Shown here: in pieces, positions 1 to 7,970 of the stretch
Numbering within the stretch: the stretch's first letter is position 1
Layout of the letters: every line of letters starts with the position of its first letter
Assembly: GCA_965219495.1 (NCBI GenBank)
Contig: OZ244777.1
Location: 3,968,001 to 4,032,000, forward strand
Length of the DNA: 64,000 nucleotides
DNA from: CAZPXZ01 sp965219495
GTDB lineage: Bacteria > Pseudomonadota > Alphaproteobacteria > Rhodobacterales > CAZPXZ01
Direction of reading: 5' to 3'
Notes under the pieces: generated by a model
The model's database searches: none
What the model was told of the DNA's origin: nothing
The model's input: only the letters and a program-made list of their open reading frames with translations
Position numbers and translations under genes: made by a program

Positions 1-270
1 ATCGCCATCCGCGAGCACGTCGAGATCCACTTCTGGCTTTGCACGGACAAGCACGTCGCCGAAAACACCTCCTGCTACGTCCGTGTGAACGACATTCATG
101 CGCTGCACGCAGATTTCGCCAAGTGCTTCGATGTGGGTGAGGTCGTCGAAACGCCATGGGGTATGGACGAACTGTATGTGTACGACCCGAGCGGCAGCCT
201 GGTGAAGTTCGGTCGAAGTACTGACAGGTTCATCCCGGCGGACGCCGTGCAGAAAGCGCCTTCGGACTGA
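1..270 (+). CDS. VOC (glyoxalase/bleomycin-resistance fold) protein, 3' part
   Basis: The reading frame is open from the first base of the window, so the N-terminus lies outside. The visible 89 residues start IAIREHVEIHFWLC and continue through CYVRVNDIHALHADF and a C-terminal ELYVYDPSGSLVKFGR. This pattern (beta strand with H.., V.D.. helix, then D.. DPSG..F.R) is that of the second half of a glyoxalase/bleomycin-resistance/dioxygenase module. In this family such a module binds or shields small molecules, and the bleomycin-binding members give resistance. The order fits the bleomycin-resistance subgroup, but the substrate cannot be read from the sequence. The gene ends in TGA just before a block of transposase remnants. 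Confidence 0.7.
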   Translation: MAIREHVEIHFWLCTDKHVAENTSCYVRVNDIHALHADFAKCFDVGEVVETPWGMDELYVYDPSGSLVKFGRSTDRFIPADAVQKAPSD

Positions 271-299
271 ATGGGCCAGCACATATGCGCGACACTCGC

Positions 300-571
300 G
301 CTGCAGCGAGCGCGTGGCCGGCGCCCGGAAACGGCTGACAGGCTTCGAGAAATTGTCTGACGTCGCGCATCGGCTTGCTCATGGTCGAGTGCTTGTGGTT
401 GCGGGTGACCGTGTCGTGCAGCGCCTTCCACAGCCGCTCGATGACATTCACCTACAGTACGCGTTGAAACACCAATTCGAACTTCGGATTGCTCGCCAGA
501 CAGCGCCCGGTGATGCCGCTCTTGTGAATGACGTGATTGTCGGCAATGAGCACGATACGCCGAGCCTTGCG
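300..571 (-). pseudogene. IS630-family transposase C-terminal remnant
   Basis: On the minus strand the frame reads RIVLIADNHVIHK, then FQRVL, an in-frame TAG, then VNVIERLWKALHDTVTRNH. DNHVIHK is the second catalytic Asp region and NVIERLW carries the catalytic Glu of IS630/Tc1-mariner transposases. The N-terminal two thirds are missing, and the junction with an IS1380 remnant is direct. The stop and the missing residues around the usual YSPW segment mean that no active protein can be made. Confidence 0.75.
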
Positions 572-1179
572 GTAGGTACGATCATGAATGAGTACCACAG
601 CCCGCACCCGTTTCCACTGCGCCCGGCGCAAGTTTCCGTCGAAAGCGCAATGCCGTACCCAGGCATGCAGGTTCATGGCGAGGATGGCGCCCTGCCACCA
701 GGCGGCGTTGGCGCGGAGCCGCCCGCATGGCAAGGTTCCGCCCGCAAGTTCGCTCTTGAGCGCGGAATGGGCGTGTTCGGCGTCCCCACATCGACCGCTC
801 GCCAGTTCCAGCACCTGCCCGCCGTCATCGGAGACGGTTCTTCGCCGTCCGCCCGCTTGCGGCCAGGAGCAGGAATGCTGGTGATCAGCACCCGGATTTT
901 CCCGACCGAACCGCCGTTCCGGGCGGGAATCTCGTTTTCTTCCAGTCCAAGGCAACCGCTGCGGGGCCTGCGTACGGCGACATACCGAATGATCTCCGGA
1001 CCCTTGCAATAGCCGTCCGCATTCGAAACGAAGTTGAATTCCGTCATTGAGGCAACGTCTTGCTCCCCGCCGGCCGGCTTGTCCTCAAGCGGCATGCATT
1101 CGGCTTCCGGCGTCGGCGCCACCTCTTGCATCAGTTCTTTGGAATGCACTGCCGAAATCTCAAGGCCCAGCACCCCCAA
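572..1179 (-). pseudogene. IS1380-family transposase C-terminal remnant, frameshifted
   Basis: Two minus-strand frames together cover the end of an IS1380-type transposase. The upstream frame carries TEFNFVSNADGYCKGPEIIR and YVAVRRP. The other frame carries AEHAHSALKSELAGGTLP and ANAAWWQGAILAMNLHAW, which match the family's conserved E..H...K.DLAGGKLP and NAAWW...LAHNL blocks. The change of frame falls near 860-900. The N-terminal DDE part is absent. It is an old decayed copy between IS630 and IS21 stubs. Confidence 0.7.
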
Positions 1180-1212
1180 TCGTCGGGCGCCGCCAGCCTC
1201 CGGCTATCGCGC

Positions 1213-1419
1213 TCACCGCTCACGCAGGTAATCCTCGCAACTGTCGGCCAAACGCCCCCCACAGGCTCGCGGGCCGAACACCGGCTCTGCAACGCTACGT
1301 TGGAGGTCTTTCCTCACCGTCTTGCGGTCCACTGTCAAGCGCTTGCGCGCAATGGCATTCACGCTCAGACCTTGTCTTCGTAAATCGTGCATCAAAACGA
1401 TCTTCCCATATCCAACCAC
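1213..1419 (-). pseudogene. istA (fragment): IS21-family IstA N-terminal fragment
   Basis: From a GTG at 1419 the minus strand reads VVGYGKIVLMHDLRRQGLSV, then AIARKRLTVDRKTVRKDL and EPVFGPRA..DYLRER, followed by TGA. This is the helix-turn-helix start of the IS21 transposase IstA (MVGYGKI..I..LR.QGLS...IAR..G.DRKTVRKYL). Only about 68 of the roughly 400-500 usual residues remain, and no istB is present. Confidence 0.8.
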
Positions 1420-1592
1420 CAGTTCGTCCCTTCTCACCGTTCTGGGTTCAAGGTGGGTAAACTGCGCGATCCTGCTCCGGGGGGCATGCCCCAGCAATCG
1501 AACGCATCCGGTCCGCGCCCGTCCGCCTCCCGAGGGCGGCCGATCAGGTCCTCGGTCCCAGTGCCGTTGCGAGAGAAACAACCTCGTCTTAT

Positions 1593-1610
1593 ATTCTGAT
1601 TAATCAGAAT
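1593..1610. promoter_or_regulatory. 18-bp perfect palindrome, probable toxin-antitoxin operator
   Basis: ATTCTGATTAATCAGAAT is a perfect inverted repeat ending 10 bases before the antitoxin ATG. AbrB-fold antitoxins with their toxins commonly bind such palindromes to repress their own operon. The core TATTCTGAT could also overlap a -10 element. The site is seen directly; its role is inferred from position. Confidence 0.6.
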
Positions 1611-1620
1611 TACAGGAATC

Positions 1621-1851
1621 ATGAAGATGCAACTCGCCAAGATCACAGCCCGTGGCCAGACGACAATTCCAAAAAGGGTTCGAGAAGCCGCTGGCCTGCG
1701 CGAAGGCGATGTGATTGCATTCGAGGTGGAGCGCGATCACCTCGTCGTCTATAAAATCTCGCCAGGACGGGACCACTATCTGCAGGGCCTCTCGGGCGCG
1801 ATGAGCGAATGGGCCTCGCCGGAAGACGAGGAAGCTTGGCGTGAGCTATGA
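1621..1851 (+). CDS. AbrB/MazE-type antitoxin
   Basis: A 76-residue protein whose N-terminal 45 residues (AKITARGQTTIPKRVREAAG, then LREGDVIAFEVERDHLVVYK) are a textbook SpoVT/AbrB swapped-hairpin DNA-binding domain. The acidic, tryptophan-containing tail (SEWASPEDEEAWREL) is the kind of segment that binds and blocks a MazF-fold toxin. It overlaps the following toxin gene by 11 bases, so the two are translationally coupled. A perfect palindrome upstream is the likely autoregulatory operator. Family assignment is firm; the pairing is inferred from overlap and gene order. Confidence 0.88.
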   Translation: MKMQLAKITARGQTTIPKRVREAAGLREGDVIAFEVERDHLVVYKISPGRDHYLQGLSGAMSEWASPEDEEAWREL

Positions 1852-2179
1852 GCCGCTGGACGTTGTCGTCGTTCCATATCCCTTCACGGACCGGCAGGCG
1901 ACGAAGCGACGCCCGGCACTGGTGGTTTCTTCGGTGGAGTTCAACGCGGCGCATGAACATTCGATCCTCGCCATGATCACCTCATCGTCGGGCGCGGCGT
2001 GGTCGAGCGACGTGGCGATCCAAAACTGGCGCGAAGCCGGTCTCGGTGTGCCGTGCCGGGTTCGTCTCAAGTTGTTCACCCTTGACAACGCGCTGGTGTT
2101 GCGCCGGGTCGGCGCGATCTCGCGGCAAGACGCCAGCTCGGTGCGGGCTGCGCTCGCACGCTTCCTGACACTCGGCTAG
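1841..2179 (+). CDS. MazF/PemK-type endoribonuclease toxin
   Basis: A 112-residue protein with the family's features in order: DVVVVPYPFTD near the N-terminus, KRRPALVVSS (residues about 22-31), ILAMITS, and a VRLKLFTLDNALVLRRVG segment before a helical end. In MazF/PemK toxins the conserved Arg in the RPALV strand and the following Ser/Thr form the RNA-cleavage site. The gene starts inside the antitoxin's last codons. The frame is intact, so the pair could be active. Its C-terminal codons run up to, and slightly overlap on the other strand, a phage-like fragment. Confidence 0.88.
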   Translation: MSYEPLDVVVVPYPFTDRQATKRRPALVVSSVEFNAAHEHSILAMITSSSGAAWSSDVAIQNWREAGLGVPCRVRLKLFTLDNALVLRRVGAISRQDASSVRAALARFLTLG

Positions 2180-2412
2180 CGGGTAAGGCCCGGGAACCGC
2201 GCGGCGGTATCGAGGTCGGCCGGGAAGGCCTTGTTGCCGATATCGAGCATAAGGACGCGGTCGGTGGCGCGGAACACGTCGACCTCGGTCATGGTGAGGA
2301 CAATCGGCGGGTCCATTTGCGGCACCTCGAGGTCGGTCGAAAGATAGAACCGGTAAGTATCCTCGATCCGCTCCAGACTGGTCGCCGCGGCATCGAGGTG
2401 GCGGACGCTCTC
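2176..2412 (-). pseudogene. C-terminal fragment of an unrecognised protein
   Basis: The minus strand is open for 78 codons without a usable start: SVRHLDAAATSLERIEDTYR, FYLSTDLEVPQMDPP, then IVLTMTEVDVFRATDRVLML and a tail ending ARFPGLTR plus TAG. It has protein-like composition, and the frame lies immediately downstream of the lysozyme remnant on the same strand. I do not recognise the family. A phage or GTA origin is suggested only by its neighbours. Confidence 0.35.
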
Positions 2413-2429
2413 GCGGGCTGTTCACATTA

Positions 2430-2839
2430 ACCGGTGTCACCGCGATCTCCCGCCGGCCCATATCTAGTGCTTGAACTCCCGCGGCACGGCACCGTGCTCT
2501 TCGCGGTTGACCTTGCGCCTCAGCGTCGAGCGCTGGAGCGCGCCGGCGCGCGCCGGCGCCGAGGTTGAAGGTGAACGAAGAGAGCGCATCGAACTGTCCG
2601 TCCTCGAGCGGCACCCTGATGAGCCGCAATACGGCGCGTTCGGCGGTCTCGACATCGCGGCACAGCAGCTCGTCGGCCGTCGCCTTGTCGATGCCGTCCG
2701 CGAACCGGTCGCGTTCCTGATCCCGCACCACATGCGCGTAACCGATGGTCGGCCAGCCGCCCGGGCAGTGATGGATCCCGGGCGCGAACCCCTCGAAGCG
2801 TTTGATCAGCGCGAGACTACTGCAGGTGAGACGACGCAT
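2430..2839 (-). pseudogene. Phage-type lysozyme (GH24 endolysin), frameshifted
   Basis: Starting at 2839 the minus strand reads MRRLTCSSLALIKRFEGF, PGGWPTIGYAHVV, ATADELLCRDVETAERAV and ALSSFTFNLGAGA. These are the GH24 phage-lysozyme blocks, with the catalytic Glu in KRFEG and the usual TIGYGH motif present as TIGYAH. The expected continuation, ALQRSTLRRKVNREEHGAVP, lies in a neighbouring frame, so there is a frameshift near 2560. A further stop follows EFKH, before IWAGGR. The enzyme would cut peptidoglycan at phage or GTA release, but this copy is broken. Confidence 0.75.
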
Positions 2840-2843
2840 GGCC

Positions 2844-3299
2844 TCAGCGCCGCTCGCGGAGTTTCGAGTGCGTGCGGTTGCCGAACCGGAAGCTCATCAC
2901 CGCGGCAAACAACGCCCGGGTCTCGGCGTCCCAGATGCGCGGAAGTACCTCGGCGATCAGCAGGCTCTCGATCACGATCAGCAGATAGAGGCCCGAGCCC
3001 TTGACGGATGCGAGCAGGATGAAGAAGGCGTAGGTGATCAGCATGCGAACCGAGGCTCCTGGCGAGTCCACCCAGCCGCCGACCGGCGTATCGTGTGTGT
3101 AGATCGGCTTGCTCTCCCCGATGTCCGCGTTGAATTCGATCGCTTCGAGGCGCCGGTTGTGGCCGAGCCGCATCTGCTTCATGTGGCGGTTGGGCACGGC
3201 CAATTCGTGTTTGCGGTCCGTCCGCTCGGGGAGAAGGGACCTGATGTCGGGGACGGCGCTGGCGGCAAATCCCGGCAGGCCGACAAGCAGGGTCAGCAT
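2844..3299 (-). CDS. Putative 3TM phage/GTA holin-like membrane protein
   Basis: The start was set at the ATG at 3299, which has GGAGG 8 bases upstream, although the frame is open further. The 151-residue product has a short hydrophobic start (MLTLLVGLPGFAASAV), a charged middle (RTDRKHELAVPNRHMKQM) and a GGWVDSPGASVRMLITYAFF segment. That runs into two membrane helices (LLASVKGSGLYLLIVIESLL) and ends FRFGNRTHSKLRERR. This order resembles the alphaproteobacterial gene-transfer-agent 3TM holins, and a lysozyme relic follows directly on the same strand, as in lysis cassettes. The holin call is an inference. Confidence 0.5.
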   Translation of the reverse strand: MLTLLVGLPGFAASAVPDIRSLLPERTDRKHELAVPNRHMKQMRLGHNRRLEAIEFNADIGESKPIYTHDTPVGGWVDSPGASVRMLITYAFFILLASVKGSGLYLLIVIESLLIAEVLPRIWDAETRALFAAVMSFRFGNRTHSKLRERR

Positions 3300-3882
3300 T
3301 GACGAACCTCCGTATGGATTGAGCATGAGGACGATCCCTGCCGCCCCGCAAGAGCAATTGCCGGGCGGGTTCTTCACCAAGCCTTCCACTGTCTCCACGT
3401 CCAAAGGATCGAACGGGCGCTTCAGGTGATGCATGCGAAGCAGCAATCGGGTCGGAACGGCCGGACGCCCATTCGCGGATGAAAAAGACCCTGACCGATG
3501 CCTCGAAATCTGCCCGCGGGACCACCGCCGCCAACCGGGGTAGCGGACGCTTCAGCGAAAGGATGGAATCGAGCCGCTCCTCGAACAAATCCCCTTGTCC
3601 ATTCGGCCCGCCGAACAGGTTTCATCGGAGAACACCGAAAGACACGCCAAGTGGCGTCGTTCCCCTGCATTTTGCCAGATGCAATTTATCAGCGGAATCT
3701 ACATAATCTCAGTAGGTTAACGAATTTCTTCAGAGTCAACGCATTCCTCCTGATTCATGCGCGGAAGCCGGAATCACGTTGACCCGGCCGCTACAGATTG
3801 CTATCGCTTGCGCTCAATTGTTGGAACAGGGATTACCGTTTTCCGCGCGTGCTCGCCGGGAAGCAAAGGAGGTATCTTGCGA
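3300..3882. other. Intergenic region between lysis remnant and ABC operon
   Basis: I see no convincing gene here. The minus strand has protein-like short stretches (for example 3588-3430) but no family is recognisable. From about 3640 onward the sequence becomes AT-richer and holds the upstream region of the ABC transporter operon. Confidence 0.4.
3779..3807 (+). promoter_or_regulatory. Candidate sigma-70 promoter for the sugar ABC operon
   Basis: TTGACC (3779-3784), a 17-base spacer and TATCGC (3802-3807) lie about 75 bases before the binding-protein ATG. The -35 is a near match; the -10 is weak. Assigned by eye only. Confidence 0.3.
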
Positions 3883-5151
3883 ATGATCAGATACTTGAAA
3901 AATGCAGGCATTGCCTGCGCACTCGGAACGATGACCGTGTTCGGCGCTGGAACCGCGCAGGCCGACGGTGAAGTCACAATCACGCACTATTTTTCAAAGG
4001 ATCTTGGCGGTGGAGCCTTGGGAGAAATTTTCGGGGCCTTTGAGGAAGCTTCCGGCGTGACCATCGTAGACACCCCGATCGGTCACGAGGACTTCAAGGC
4101 AGGCATCCTGGTTCGGGCTGCCGGCGGCAATTTACCGGACGTCTTCAGCTACTGGGCAGGCGCCCGCACGCAGTTCGTGTCCGACGCCGGCCATCTTGCA
4201 TCGATCGACGAGATGTGGTCTGCCAACGGGCTGGACGAGGTTGTGGCGCAGTCCGTCGCGGACGGGGCGACCATGTACAATGGCGAACGCCAGTTGGTGC
4301 CGTTTGGCTACCATTACGCCGGGATGTTCTATAACGCGAAAGTGATGGCGGAAGCCGGCGTCATGGAATTCCCGACGACCTGGGACGGTTTCATCGAGCT
4401 CTGCGAGAAGCTGAAAGGAATGGGCGTTACGCCGATCGCCTTGGGTTCGAAATTCCGCTGGCCTGCCCAGTTCTGGTTTGACTATCTGATTCTCCGGACA
4501 GCCGGACCGGAATACCGGGCAAGCCTGATGGCAGGCGACGCTTCCTACACGGATGCCGAGGTGCAGCGCGCCATGGAGTTGTGGAAGGGTCTCGTGGATG
4601 CCGGTTATTTCGCGCCGAACGCGAATGCTGATACCTGGACGGATGCGTCCGACCGCGTTTCCCGGGGCGAAGCGGCGATGACTCTGATGGGAACCTGGAT
4701 TACGGGTTACTGGAATGGCAATGGCCTGATGGCGGGCGACGACTACGATTTCTTCGAGTTTCCAGCGATCGACGATGGCGTGCCGAACGCGGTCGTAGGT
4801 CCGGTTGATGGTCTTGTTGTCTCGTCGAACGCAGCGAATGGCGCCAACGCCGAAGCGCTGCTCACTTTCCTGATCTCGGACGAAAATTCGCAGGCCAAAT
4901 GGGCGTTGGCGCAAGGCGCATTGTCGCCGAACGTCAATGTCGACCCGAGCATTTATTCGCCCGTGATGCAGAAGGCGCTGAACACAATTCAGAATGCCGA
5001 TGTGTTTGCATTCAATTACGACCTTGCGACAACACCGCCAGCGGCGGAGTACGGGCTCGCGATGTTTGCAAAATTCATGGACAACCCCGCCGGTTATGCG
5101 GACCACCTTGCGGAAACCGAAAAGGGCGCCATGGAAGTCTTCAACAACTAG
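3883..5151 (+). CDS. ABC transporter substrate-binding protein, sugar type (family 1)
   Basis: The start at 3883 has a strong AAAGGAGG site ten bases upstream; the frame extends further but without a better site. The 422-residue product begins with a signal peptide (MIRYLKNAGIACALG through GTAQA|DGEV). It then shows the SBP_bac_1 pattern: an ITHYF strand, a GNLPDVFSYWAG hinge segment, FGYHYAGMFYNAKVMAEAG, PTTWDGFIELCEKLKG, and RGEAAMTLMGTW near residue 260. It would capture a carbohydrate-like ligand in the periplasm and hand it to the two permeases downstream. No ATPase gene follows. A hairpin right after the stop could raise its expression above that of the permeases. The ligand is unknown; the xdh neighbourhood hints at, but does not prove, a purine-derived one. 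Confidence 0.85.
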   Translation: MIRYLKNAGIACALGTMTVFGAGTAQADGEVTITHYFSKDLGGGALGEIFGAFEEASGVTIVDTPIGHEDFKAGILVRAAGGNLPDVFSYWAGARTQFVSDAGHLASIDEMWSANGLDEVVAQSVADGATMYNGERQLVPFGYHYAGMFYNAKVMAEAGVMEFPTTWDGFIELCEKLKGMGVTPIALGSKFRWPAQFWFDYLILRTAGPEYRASLMAGDASYTDAEVQRAMELWKGLVDAGYFAPNANADTWTDASDRVSRGEAAMTLMGTWITGYWNGNGLMAGDDYDFFEFPAIDDGVPNAVVGPVDGLVVSSNAANGANAEALLTFLISDENSQAKWALAQGALSPNVNVDPSIYSPVMQKALNTIQNADVFAFNYDLATTPPAAEYGLAMFAKFMDNPAGYADHLAETEKGAMEVFNN

Positions 5152-5172
5152 ACAAACAGCCTGAACGACTAG

Positions 5173-5197
5173 GGAGGAGGCGGACTCCGCCTCCTCC
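5173..5197 (+). terminator. Intercistronic hairpin after the binding-protein gene
   Basis: GGAGGAGGCGG, a 3-base loop ACT and CCGCCTCCTCC form an 11-bp perfect stem about 20 bases after the stop codon. No T-run follows, so it is more likely a partial terminator or mRNA-stabilising hairpin of the kind found behind abundant binding-protein genes than a full terminator. Confidence 0.6.
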
Positions 5198-5238
5198 TCT
5201 TCGCCGGCTGAATCCCGGCAGCTGATTTCCGGTCCGCG

Positions 5239-6120
5239 ATGCAGCAGCAAACAGCTTTCTGGCGAATCGCGTTTCTCGCTCCGCCGCTGGCGGTTTTCGG
5301 GCTCTTTGTGGTCTGGCCGCTATTCAACTCCTTCTACTACAGCTTCACCGACTGGAACGGATTCAATCCGAATTACAATTTCGTCGGGATGAAGAACTTT
5401 ACCAAGATCTATACGGACAGCCTGTTCGTCGGCGCTACCATCAACACGGTAATCTGGATGGTGGCGGCCATTCTCTTGCCCACGCTGGGTGGACTGGGGC
5501 TCGCGCTTCTTCTCGATTCCCACATCCGCGGCGCGAGCGTCTTCAAGTCGATCTTCTATCTTCCGATCTGCCTTTCGGCGGTCGTGGTCGGCCAGATCTG
5601 GGTTTGGATCTACCAGCAGGACTGGGGGCTTCTGAACACGTTTATTGGCGCAGTGACTGGCGACCCGACAAATTTTGCCTGGCTCGCGAAACCGCAAACG
5701 GCGCTCTACTCCGTCATCGTCGCTTGGTCCTGGCAGCAGATGGGGCTCTCGATGGTGATCTTTCTGGCCGGCCTCACATCCATCCCCGGAGACCTCCTGG
5801 AAGCGGCGGAAATGGAGGGCGCTTCGCGGTGGCAGCGAATTCGCTACGTCGTGCTACCGCTGCTTCGGCCCGCGACCGTCGTAGTGGTGGCGCTATCGGT
5901 GATCAACTCTTTGAAAGGGTTCGATATTCTTTACATCATGACCGAGGGCGGGCCATTCAATTCTTCCGATACCCTCGCCATGCACATGTACAACGAGTCC
6001 TTCCGAAAATACAAAATGGGATACGGTAGCGCCATTTCGGTGGCGCTTTTCCTGGTTACGCTCTGCATCATTTTCACGTACTTCCGTCAGCTCAAGAAGC
6101 TGAACGAGATCTATGACTGA
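5239..6120 (+). CDS. Sugar ABC transporter permease, MalF/UgpA type
   Basis: A 293-residue inner-membrane protein with about six hydrophobic segments. It starts FWRIAFLAPPLAVFGLFVVW, followed by the NFVGMKNFTKI periplasmic segment typical of MalF-type permeases. The cytoplasmic coupling loop (EAA motif) is EAAEMEGASRWQRIRYVVLP at about residues 190-209. The C-terminal part (IMTEGGPFNSSDTLAMHMY) is also characteristic. It pairs with the next gene to form the membrane channel for the ligand delivered by the binding protein at 3883. The stop overlaps the start of the next permease by eight bases. Confidence 0.88.
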   Translation: MQQQTAFWRIAFLAPPLAVFGLFVVWPLFNSFYYSFTDWNGFNPNYNFVGMKNFTKIYTDSLFVGATINTVIWMVAAILLPTLGGLGLALLLDSHIRGASVFKSIFYLPICLSAVVVGQIWVWIYQQDWGLLNTFIGAVTGDPTNFAWLAKPQTALYSVIVAWSWQQMGLSMVIFLAGLTSIPGDLLEAAEMEGASRWQRIRYVVLPLLRPATVVVVALSVINSLKGFDILYIMTEGGPFNSSDTLAMHMYNESFRKYKMGYGSAISVALFLVTLCIIFTYFRQLKKLNEIYD

Positions 6121-6976
6121 CGCCGCTTCTGCGCGTTTCCTTGATTCTCGTCCGTTTCATCCGTGGCGCGCAGCGATTTTTGTATGCCTGGTGGTGCTGG
6201 CGGCCTTGTTCCTCACGCCCACGGTGGGCGTGGTATTGAGTTCGCTGAAGAGCACGCGCGAGATCGCTCTCGGAGAGCTCTGGACCCTTCCCAGCGGTTT
6301 CTATCTGGAGAACTTCCGGGAAGTCATGAACCATCCTTCGATGAAGATTTACTTCCTGAACACGTTTCTGGTCACCGTGCCGGCGACGGTGGGTTCGATC
6401 GCGCTGGGCGTGCTTGCCGGCTACGTGTTTTCGAAGCTTCCCTTCCGTGGCAGCGAACTGCTGTTCCTTGTCGTCGTTTCGGGCATGTTCTTTCCGCCGC
6501 AAGTCGTGTTGATCCCGCTTTTCCGGCTTTTCAATGTCATGGGATTGCTGGATACCCTGTGGGCGATGATCATCGTGCACATCGCGATGGGCATTCCCAT
6601 CTGTACGCTACTCATGCGGAATTTCTTCACTACCGTGCCCAATGCCCTTCGCGAGGCGGCAGTCGTCGAGGGTGCGAACGAATGGCAGGTGCTTACCAGG
6701 ATTGCGCTTCCCATCAGCCTGCCTGCGCTGGCCGTCCTGGCGACTCTCCAGTTCACCTGGATCTGGAATGATTTCCTCTGGCCGCTGATTTTCACGCAGA
6801 GTGACAACAAGCGCACGATCATGCTGGGCCTGGTTGCGCTGAAAGGCCAGTACAACGTGGTATGGGGCGTGCAAGGAGCGCTTTCCCTCGTCGCCAGCCT
6901 GCCCACTCTGATGGTGTTCCTGTTGTTTCAGCGCTTCTTCATCAAGGGGATGACAATGGGAGCACTGAAAGGTTGA
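6113..6976 (+). CDS. Sugar ABC transporter permease, MalG/UgpE type
   Basis: A 287-residue permease with six predicted helices and a MalG-type EAA loop (LREAAVVEGANEWQVLTRIA, near residue 180-200). The N-terminal FLTPTVGVVLSSLKSTREI segment, the LENFREVMNHPSMKIYFLNT segment and the WNDFLWPLIF segment are all signatures of carbohydrate permease subunit 2. Its ATG overlaps the end of the preceding permease gene. No ATP-binding subunit is encoded next, so the importer probably uses a shared ATPase from elsewhere, as known for MsiK/UgpC-like proteins. Confidence 0.88.
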   Translation: MTDAASARFLDSRPFHPWRAAIFVCLVVLAALFLTPTVGVVLSSLKSTREIALGELWTLPSGFYLENFREVMNHPSMKIYFLNTFLVTVPATVGSIALGVLAGYVFSKLPFRGSELLFLVVVSGMFFPPQVVLIPLFRLFNVMGLLDTLWAMIIVHIAMGIPICTLLMRNFFTTVPNALREAAVVEGANEWQVLTRIALPISLPALAVLATLQFTWIWNDFLWPLIFTQSDNKRTIMLGLVALKGQYNVVWGVQGALSLVASLPTLMVFLLFQRFFIKGMTMGALKG

Positions 6977-6988
6977 AGGGGCTTCACC

Positions 6989-7039
6989 ATGCAGAACGAT
7001 CCCTGGAATAATTTCTACGCGAGTTCGAGCGATGATTGA
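6989..7039 (+). CDS. Possible 16-residue leader peptide
   Basis: An ATG with GAAGGGG seven bases upstream opens a 16-codon frame, MQNDPWNNFYASSSDD, ending in TGA. That stop overlaps the ATG of the MoxR gene (7032), so translation of the two would be coupled. Nothing else supports it as a real peptide; it could also be chance sequence upstream of moxR. Confidence 0.25.
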   Translation: MQNDPWNNFYASSSDD

Positions 7040-7970
7040 TGTAGCCCGCAGCGCCCCCGGAAACGTCGATGAAGCGGAATCCCTCTTGGCGGAAGTGGGC
7101 TACGTGTCCGACCGTCCTCTGGCAACCGTTGTCTTTCTGGCCCAGGCGCTGGAGCGCCCTCTTTTTCTCGAAGGGGAGGCGGGAGTTGGCAAGACGGAAG
7201 TTGCATCCGCACTTTCCGAGGCTTTGGGAAGACGGTTGATCCGGCTGCAATGTTATGAGGGCCTGGATACTGCGAGCGCCGTATACGAATGGAATTATGC
7301 GGCGCAGATGGTGGAAATCCGGCTCGCCGAAGCATCCGGCCAAGCCCGGGACTCCCGTCGCCGGGAGGAATTGGGCCGCGGGGTGTTTTCTGATCGATTC
7401 CTGATCCGGCGCCCGCTCATGGAGGCGCTCAGCCCGCATCCGGAAGGCCCGCCTGTACTGCTGATCGATGAAATCGACCGTGCGGACGAACCCTTCGAGG
7501 CGTTCCTGCTAGAAGCCTTGTCCACGTTCCAGGTTACCGTCCCTGAAATCGGCACCGTGTCGGCGGAAGAACCGCCAATCGTGGTGGTGACCTCCAACCG
7601 GACCCGGGAGGTGCACGACGCGCTCAAGCGCCGCTGCCTGTATCACTGGATCGATTTCCCGGATTCGTCGCGCGAGCTGACAATCTTGCGAACACGCGCG
7701 CCGGAGACTCTGGATGCGCTTTCCCGTGAAATTGTCGCTTTCGTGGGCAGGCTGCGCATGGAGGACCTGTTCAAGAAACCGGGAGTGGCGGAAACCATCG
7801 ATTGGGCGCGGGCGCTCACCGCGCTCGACGCGGAGCGACTGGATCCCGCCACGGTGGCGGAAACCCTTGGCGCGGTCCTCAAGTACCGGGACGATATTGC
7901 CCAGGTGATGGCGGGCGACCTGGATGAATGGGTTCAGCACGCGCGGCGCGAAGCGGGCGAAGGCGCTTGA
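7032..7970 (+). CDS. MoxR-family AAA+ ATPase (CoxD-like)
   Basis: A 312-residue AAA+ protein. Walker A is GEAGVGKTE near residue 50, Walker B is LLIDEIDRADE near residue 145, sensor 1 is VVVTSNRTREVHDALKRRC near residue 190, and an AAA-lid follows. MoxR ATPases act with von Willebrand-factor-A proteins as chaperones that insert metals or cofactors into large enzymes. In carbon-monoxide and xanthine dehydrogenase loci the pair is called CoxD/CoxE and helps to mature the molybdenum site. The next gene is exactly such a VWA protein, overlapping by four bases, and xdhBA lies beyond it, which supports the role. Confidence 0.82.
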   Translation: MIDVARSAPGNVDEAESLLAEVGYVSDRPLATVVFLAQALERPLFLEGEAGVGKTEVASALSEALGRRLIRLQCYEGLDTASAVYEWNYAAQMVEIRLAEASGQARDSRRREELGRGVFSDRFLIRRPLMEALSPHPEGPPVLLIDEIDRADEPFEAFLLEALSTFQVTVPEIGTVSAEEPPIVVVTSNRTREVHDALKRRCLYHWIDFPDSSRELTILRTRAPETLDALSREIVAFVGRLRMEDLFKKPGVAETIDWARALTALDAERLDPATVAETLGAVLKYRDDIAQVMAGDLDEWVQHARREAGEGA

